From assembly GCA_964035545.1 (NCBI GenBank), contig OZ037769.1:13506633-13570632 (forward strand): 64,000 nt of DNA, in the 5' to 3' direction. The notes under the pieces were generated by a model. The model ran no database searches. It saw only the letters and a list, made by a program, of their open reading frames with translations, and was not told where the DNA came from. The position numbers and the translations under genes are program-made. The DNA is from Bugula neritina. Its lineage: Eukaryota > Bryozoa > Gymnolaemata > Cheilostomatida > Bugulidae. Position 1 is the stretch's first letter; each line of letters starts with the position of its first letter. Below are positions 58,846 through 64,000 of the stretch, in pieces.

Positions 58846-59018
58846 AATGCAATATAGTATAGTGCAATCTAATGTAATTTTGGGTGATGTTGTGTAGTGT
58901 AGTTATGTGTTGTGTAGGGAAATGTACCATGATGTAGTTAGTGTTGTGCACTGTAGTGTATGTAGTTGTACATTGTATAGTGTAGTATGCTGTAGCTTAG
59001 CTCTGCAGTGTGTAGTGA
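58846..59018. repeat. Degenerate TGTAG-rich simple sequence
   Basis: GTTGTGTAGTGTAGTTATGTG, GTAGTGTATGTAGTTGTAC and related words recur without strict period, in the interval between SLU7-like pieces 1 and 2. Confidence 0.7.
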
Positions 59019-60103
59019 AGACTCAATACTAAATACTTCATGCCATTGTTAGAAGAAGGCTCAGAGTTTTTTATTCTTCAAAACCAGTATGCATAGCATT
59101 TCTATCTGTCTCTCTTTACTTTCTGCAAAAGTCTAAATCTTTTGAGCATGCATTGACTTCCTTGGAGATATAGTAGTTATCTTCTCATACCATTTGGTTG
59201 CCAAAAGTGGAACACTTTTTCAACTATTCAAAACTTTTCTGTGAGTTGGTAACATGGTCACAGCTTCAGAGAGGCCATGTTAGGTCTTTAAACCTATTTA
59301 TCATGTTGTAGAAGCCACGTAAAGTGCTTGCAAAATATTCCGGAGCAGACATAAGGCCAGATGAGTATATACCAGAAACCATCAGCTTTGATTATAAAGG
59401 GAAACTGGATGAGTGGAAGTCGTATGACACAGGTAGGTGCGTCTTGCTCTTGGGCTAAATTTTGTTTTTTGTTACTTCTTTTAGGAATAATCAGTAGCAA
59501 TAATCTGCATTATAAACTGTCTTTCAATAGATTTCTTGTAATAGGGTTCTAATAATTACAAATGTTCTGCGAAAGCTGGCTGGGTCTTGGAAACTTTGCA
59601 ACTTTAATAGAACTAAGCTAAATATAGGCTAAGAATTGTTTCTAATTGATTAATTCTTAATAACTAACTGTTCTGATGATCCATAATTATTATCTACGTG
59701 TCAATCTTCATTGTGACTAGAAAACTCTGTGAGGCTGTCACACACCGTCACACTCCAAGGTGGGACACTACGTTACGCTGTCACGCACAACATTGCACCA
59801 TCATCTTTCACTATTTAAACATTTGCAACGAAGAAAAGCAAGAAGAGCATGAGAAACTTGAAGAAGCGAAACGGCAATTGAAGACAACAAAACTAGATCA
59901 GATGATAGAGTCTGGGAGACTTTGGAGATGAAGCAGCAACAACGCAGGCATGCAAGTTGTCAGAGGATTTAGGAAGACCTTGCAAAAGTATGCAATTTGA
60001 TGTTTTACCCACTTTTTGTGTAAAGGAATTACTGTGACGATATTAAAATAATTAATTTTTGTAAAGATAAATTTGACAAGCATAAATTAAATTTAAAATT
60101 AGA

Positions 60104-60255
60104 TACATTGGTGATAATAGGAAGAGCATTCAGTCATAATTTTTCCTATGCCTCATTTAAACAAGTCCTTATAGCCAGTTCCAAAAAAACCCTCTCCATC
60201 AGAGGTTTCTCACAGGGACAGCGACTATAAATCTGCTTGAGGGAGTTGCGTGAGT
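60104..60255 (+). mobile_element. SINE body and tail, head missing
   Basis: AATAGGAAGAGCATTCAGTC, CCTCATTTAAACAAGTCC, CTCACAGGGACAGCGACTA and a terminal GCGTGAGT match the 3' two thirds of the SINE at 28302. Confidence 0.85.
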
Positions 60256-60469
60256 ATAGTACTGAAAATACAATGTCATTAGTATAATATTGATAGTATA
60301 TAGCACTGATACGATCGGCATAGGCTTTTTCTATAGTTTTTGAAGTCGACAGTAGTTCACAATAGTTACATGCAGTTCTACGTTTTGTACCGACTAGGTA
60401 AGCCCTTATCAAATTGTTTGTTTACTTGTAAAGATAGTATATTTCCTTTCCATGTTTTGCTATATAGTC

Positions 60470-60487
60470 GGGGGGGGAGGGGGGGGG
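60470..60487 (+). other. Guanine run with quadruplex potential
   Basis: Eight G, one A, nine G. An isolated G-tract in AT-rich DNA, just upstream of the charged SLU7-like piece. Confidence 0.6.
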
Positions 60488-61189
60488 TAGAACTGGAACT
60501 GAAGTTTCTCAAGCTATCTCTTATAAGGGTTGAAAAATATAAAGAAAAACAAGCTAAGCAAGAAGAGGTTTAGGAAAGAGAACGGCAGCGACAGCGAGTC
60601 AGAAGATGAGGAAGCCAAAAGGGAGAGAAAGAACGGAAGGTGAGCTAGAGAGTTCGTCAGTTATTGAGGTCACAGTCTTCAGTTATATTACCATCATTTC
60701 TATAGAATGAGATGGATGGGCAGACAGACTGACGGATAGACATAAAAATTCAATTTAAGCTTAGCTATAGCCTAGCCTATAACTACCTCATGAACAGTGG
60801 TCTCTTAATTACTATAAACACATGATTTACTGATACTAATACTATATACGTATATTACTTATATTATTATGATAATAATTAATATATATTAGTTAAATTT
60901 GTAATATTCTATTATTTATTGTCAGTTTAAATAACAGATTTTAGTCATATATTATGATATATCCTTTACCTATGCATCTAATATATTTATTTATATATTT
61001 ATATATATATATTTATTTTATGAATAAAAAGTATATATAATTTTTTTTCCGCAATACACACCAATTTATATTTAGTTAATAAAACAATTGTAGCAATAAT
61101 TGACACTCTCACAAGGACAAAAGTGCATTTTAATGTTTGCAAAGACTTAGGTTATTTGAAAGAACTATACGCAAGGTAGTCACTGTGTC

Positions 61190-61585
61190 AGCACGGACGC
61201 TGTATGCTGGTTACGCAGATGCATCAGGATGAATGGAAGAAAGACGCAACTCAACCTTTTGCCTAATGTAAACGGTTTATATTTCTCACAAACTTTAACC
61301 TATAACCGTAAAAACATCTTGTTAAATTAACATTAATCAACACAACTATTTCTAACAGAACTTTTAATTAATGAAGTTAAAAACAAAAGATATAGTATAA
61401 TACCTACAATTATTTGGACAACAAAGTTTAAGTTGCCTGCATCTTTAACAAGAAAAAAATTCAGCTGTATACTGACTCATAAAATAAAAACTACCAGTAA
61501 GAAAGCTATTGCCAAAGCTTTCACAAAAAGTTTTCCTCAAACAATACTTTTCTTACAGCTAGAAAAAAAGCTCCTGAAACAGCCA
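61190..61585 (-). repeat. Dispersed repeat R, copy 2
   Basis: Its reverse complement carries the same ordered words as 12249-12556 (GGAGCTTTTTTTCTAGC, GGCAATAGCTTTCTTACTGG, TTAAAGATGCAGGCAACTTA, AGGTTGAGTTGCGTC), with an extra 60-80 bases in the middle. Confidence 0.7.
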
Positions 61586-62679
61586 CTTTCACTTTTTATA
61601 TGCAGTATGTGGTCTTATTTCACTTGAGCAGTTCTTTTAAGCCATGCAACCATAATGCATTAAAGCCTTCTGTAACTAACAGTGTGTGTGACGAAAAAAC
61701 GTTATGCTTAACTCCATTAAATTTTATACAGGTGTAAGTGCTGGAAAAATGTTGGGAAACTCTTATAATGCAATTACTTTGCATCTATGATGATCTGGAC
61801 GTGAAACGGGTGACAGATGGTCAAGCAGTTTATATAAAGTTTATATAATAACGCAAATATGCATGCAGCATAAAGCTTTTATTATTAGTGTAAAAAGTAT
61901 AAATGTCAGCATTTATTCAACCAGCAAATATAAAAATAGTAGTGCAAAAGCAGTTTATAATAATGATTAAGTCAAATTTTTAGTATTTTTTCAAAATAAT
62001 ATATTGATTAAACCAACATTTGATAATAAATTTAAAGCATTAGCATATCTACAGATTATTAAAATGAGAATTTTAAAATTGACAAAATTTTATGGGAACA
62101 CAGTTAAAATTTAAACACATCCATTTATTTAATGCTTCAAACAAAGTTAAAAAACTATTTAAACAAAATAACATATTTGACAAAAAGTGATATAATTTAT
62201 AGTTCAAAGTCATTATAGAGCTCTTATAACAATCAAAGAATAATACGAGGCACAAAAATGCAGCAAACAAAATATCCCAGAGCATTTTTATTAGCTTTAC
62301 TAATGTATACTATTACTAACTATGTTATTGCATGTACCCTGCCTGCTATATATATTAACTATAGTACTGTACGTAATCATATGCATGGTTGTTATAGTAA
62401 TATGGCTCTGAAAGATTGGGTTGAGTATTTTGTCTTCTCTCTTTCACACCTTTGCCTCTAAAGATATCAAATGAAGCATATATGTATGCATTCATACTGA
62501 TACAAACACTGTGTGTGGTACATTACTAACATTGAGTATGCTGCTAAAAGTTAGAATAACAATGTATGACTATGTGATAAAGAATTTTTCATTTTTTACT
62601 TTTCAGGTAATGAAGTGGTTTAAAATCACAATTGAATATACTATCTATACTATATCACAAGTTGTTAGCTTGCTTTAAG

Positions 62680-62742
62680 AAAAACTTTTTTCATCATGGG
62701 ATCTTACAGGGATAATGACTATAGACTCGCATAAGTTTTTTA
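62680..62742 (+). mobile_element. SINE tail fragment
   Basis: CATCATGGGATCTTACAGGG and AATGACTATAGACTCGCATA match the last 60 bases of the SINE family. 5'-truncated. Confidence 0.65.
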
Positions 62743-62875
62743 TTACACACGTTGCAGTGCTGGTTTCACCAATATATATAAAATAAAACAATTGTACGAG
62801 TATTGTATACTCAACAAATAATAGAGTCAAAAGTTCTCAAAGTGAAAAATAAATTGCTACTTTAATCAACTCTAC

Positions 62876-63370
62876 CTGTTTGTTTTCAGACAGACGTACA
62901 CAGCTATGCTGATACTTGTTACTAAGAGAATGAAACTGACGGAGGACGCAATTCCTATCAAGAGAGGAAGCTGGTTCATAGTAACCTAAAATTTAAACAT
63001 TTGTTCATAGTAAAAGTTTGTTATGTGAACTATTTAGATATTATTACAAAGTAAAAATTAATAGAAATAGTGAATCTCTAAGTATTTAACATAAAAGTGA
63101 ATGGCCAATTTTAGTTTACAGAATCTAGAAATTTTATGTTTTTGAAACATCATCCAGGTTATAAATATTAGAGTTCAGAGTGGTTCTAATTCTAAATTTA
63201 ATTGCACCAACTGCTAATTTGTCAACTGTATAAAAATATAAGTCAGTGTTTGTCAAATACAGGAAATGTAAATCTGGATGTTTTCAGCAGAAAAAGCTCA
63301 CAAGTATAATTGAAAGAAGTGGACTCACTGTGGCTGGAGTTACTGTTGGTTCCACTGTAGTTGTTGGTAG
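62876..63370 (-). CDS. Type I membrane protein, stalk and transmembrane exons (partial)
   Basis: Exon 63370-63329 (acceptor TTGTTGCAG, donor GTGAGT) encodes LPTTTVEPTVTPAT, a Thr/Pro stalk that is probably O-glycosylated. Exon 62985-62876 follows in phase 0 and encodes VTMNQ, then a hydrophobic span of about 24 residues (LPLLIGIASSVSFILLVTSI) continuing to CLKTN, the start of a cytoplasmic tail; it ends at a donor (GTAGAG) in phase 2. The extracellular part must lie upstream, beyond the right edge or in exons I cannot see, and the cytoplasmic exon downstream. This layout fits a single-pass surface receptor or adhesion protein, next to two secreted-protein genes. Confidence 0.6.
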
Positions 63371-64000
63371 CTGCAACAAAATAAAAATATTCTTGTAAAC
63401 AGAAGCTTAATCACACTTCCTGGTGCCAACTTCCTATTCTGTTGCACTCATGCACATGTTTTCTTTGTTTTTAAATAACTTTAATATGTAGTTTTGCATT
63501 TTATAACAAAAAGTATAGCTATAATATGAATGTTAATCAATAAGTAGAAGTTGTTACGCTAATAAAAATTAAAGTTTTTGGCATTTAAAATTTTCTGTAA
63601 TGATAATAATCCGGACTGCATGATAATAGAACCTGTGCTAATATAGTGTGAGTCAGCAAAGTGTTCTTACTTGAATATTTATCTCAAAACTTTATAACTT
63701 GTAAACATGAAATGTGAAACGAAAACATGCATAAAATGTTTCAAGACTGTTTAATAAATGTGAATCTTAAAATTATTTTATTATTATACATGGTAATACT
63801 TACTAACTATAATTGTTACACTTATATAAGTCATTATCTTCAACTTCTACTATATATGCTTACATATATTACATCACATTTGCTGTACTTACAGTAACAT
63901 ATTGCACATCTATATATTCTGTTATATAATATTATTATGTATTACTATAATGTAGTAATATAATAATATATAGTAGAATATATAGCAGATGTCAAATAAT
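63371..64000. other. Intronic or intergenic right edge
   Basis: AT-rich, with TATA and ATT simple stretches near 63900-63990. No exon found; probably intron of the membrane-protein gene. Confidence 0.35.

Larger units (their letters stand above)
58388..60639 (+). pseudogene. SLU7: Broken, unprocessed copy of the splicing factor SLU7
   Basis: Three pieces match SLU7 in order. (1) From 58388: [17 protein letters not shown], the CCHC zinc knuckle, with an in-frame TAG at 58470-58472 where a lysine codon is expected, then KKDC. (2) 59312-59432: KPRKVLAKYSGADIRPDEYI ... SFDYKGKLDEWKSYD, flanked by proper splice sites. (3) From 59834: HEKLEEAKRQLKTTKLDQMI then ESGRL, running into a stop at 59929-59931. 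A further charged piece at about 60541-60639 (KENGSDSESEDEEAKRERKN) may be the acidic linker. Everything N-terminal of the knuckle and the conserved C-terminal domain are missing, and a 31-bp tandem repeat follows the first piece. Intact SLU7 is a second-step pre-mRNA splicing factor. Retained introns point to a duplicated rather than retroposed copy. Confidence 0.75.
60640..62875. other. Intergenic or intronic, repeats only
   Basis: Contains repeat R copy 2 and a SINE tail. A 3' exon of the membrane-protein gene (minus) could lie here but I could not place it. Confidence 0.4.

Noticed and set aside
60146-60412. Minus-strand frame of 88 codons
   Set aside because: Largely antisense to a SINE body and tail; no homology.

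Overview
This is eukaryotic, animal nuclear DNA. It is AT-rich, genes are broken by small GT-AG introns, most of the sequence is non-coding, and it carries SINEs, a LINE fragment, foldback MITEs and long microsatellites. Recognisable genes (BRK1 of the WAVE complex, a TIMMDC1-like complex I assembly factor, a SLU7 relic, an IgGFc-binding-domain protein) fit a metazoan, most plausibly a marine invertebrate. I cannot name the species. Gene models were built by hand by joining exons whose splice sites and phases agree.

Layout. 1-20.5 kb: four minus-strand genes for small coiled-coil proteins, one with ankyrin repeats in front. Those with visible ends share phase-1 introns and a coiled-coil, short exon, tail layout; they look like related members of a local cluster separated by transposon debris. 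20.7-20.85 kb: a complete type I hammerhead ribozyme motif on the plus strand. 21.1-22.9 kb: a tandem duplication. 25.4-30.7 kb: a six-exon TIMMDC1-like gene (minus). 30.1-31.9 kb: cryptically simple TAG-rich DNA. 32.8-33.9 kb: three-exon BRK1 (plus), 75 residues. 34.6 kb: tRNA-Thr(CGT). 38.7-39.7 kb: start of a probable secreted-protein gene. 42.7-52.8 kb: an 11-exon secreted IgGFc-binding-domain protein (plus, 631 residues) whose intron 2 holds a 1,147-bp uninterrupted (AC)n tract. 54.4-57.4 kb: a four-exon secreted Gly/Asn-repeat protein (minus, 267 residues). 58.4-60.6 kb: a broken SLU7 copy (plus). 62.9-63.4 kb: stalk and membrane-span exons of a type I membrane protein (minus, incomplete).

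Functional reading: BRK1, TIMMDC1 and SLU7 are unrelated housekeeping functions. The IgGFc-binding protein, the Gly/Asn-repeat protein and the membrane protein form a run of extracellular or surface genes at the right side. The most striking non-coding element is the hammerhead ribozyme; the most interesting protein set is the coiled-coil/ankyrin cluster.
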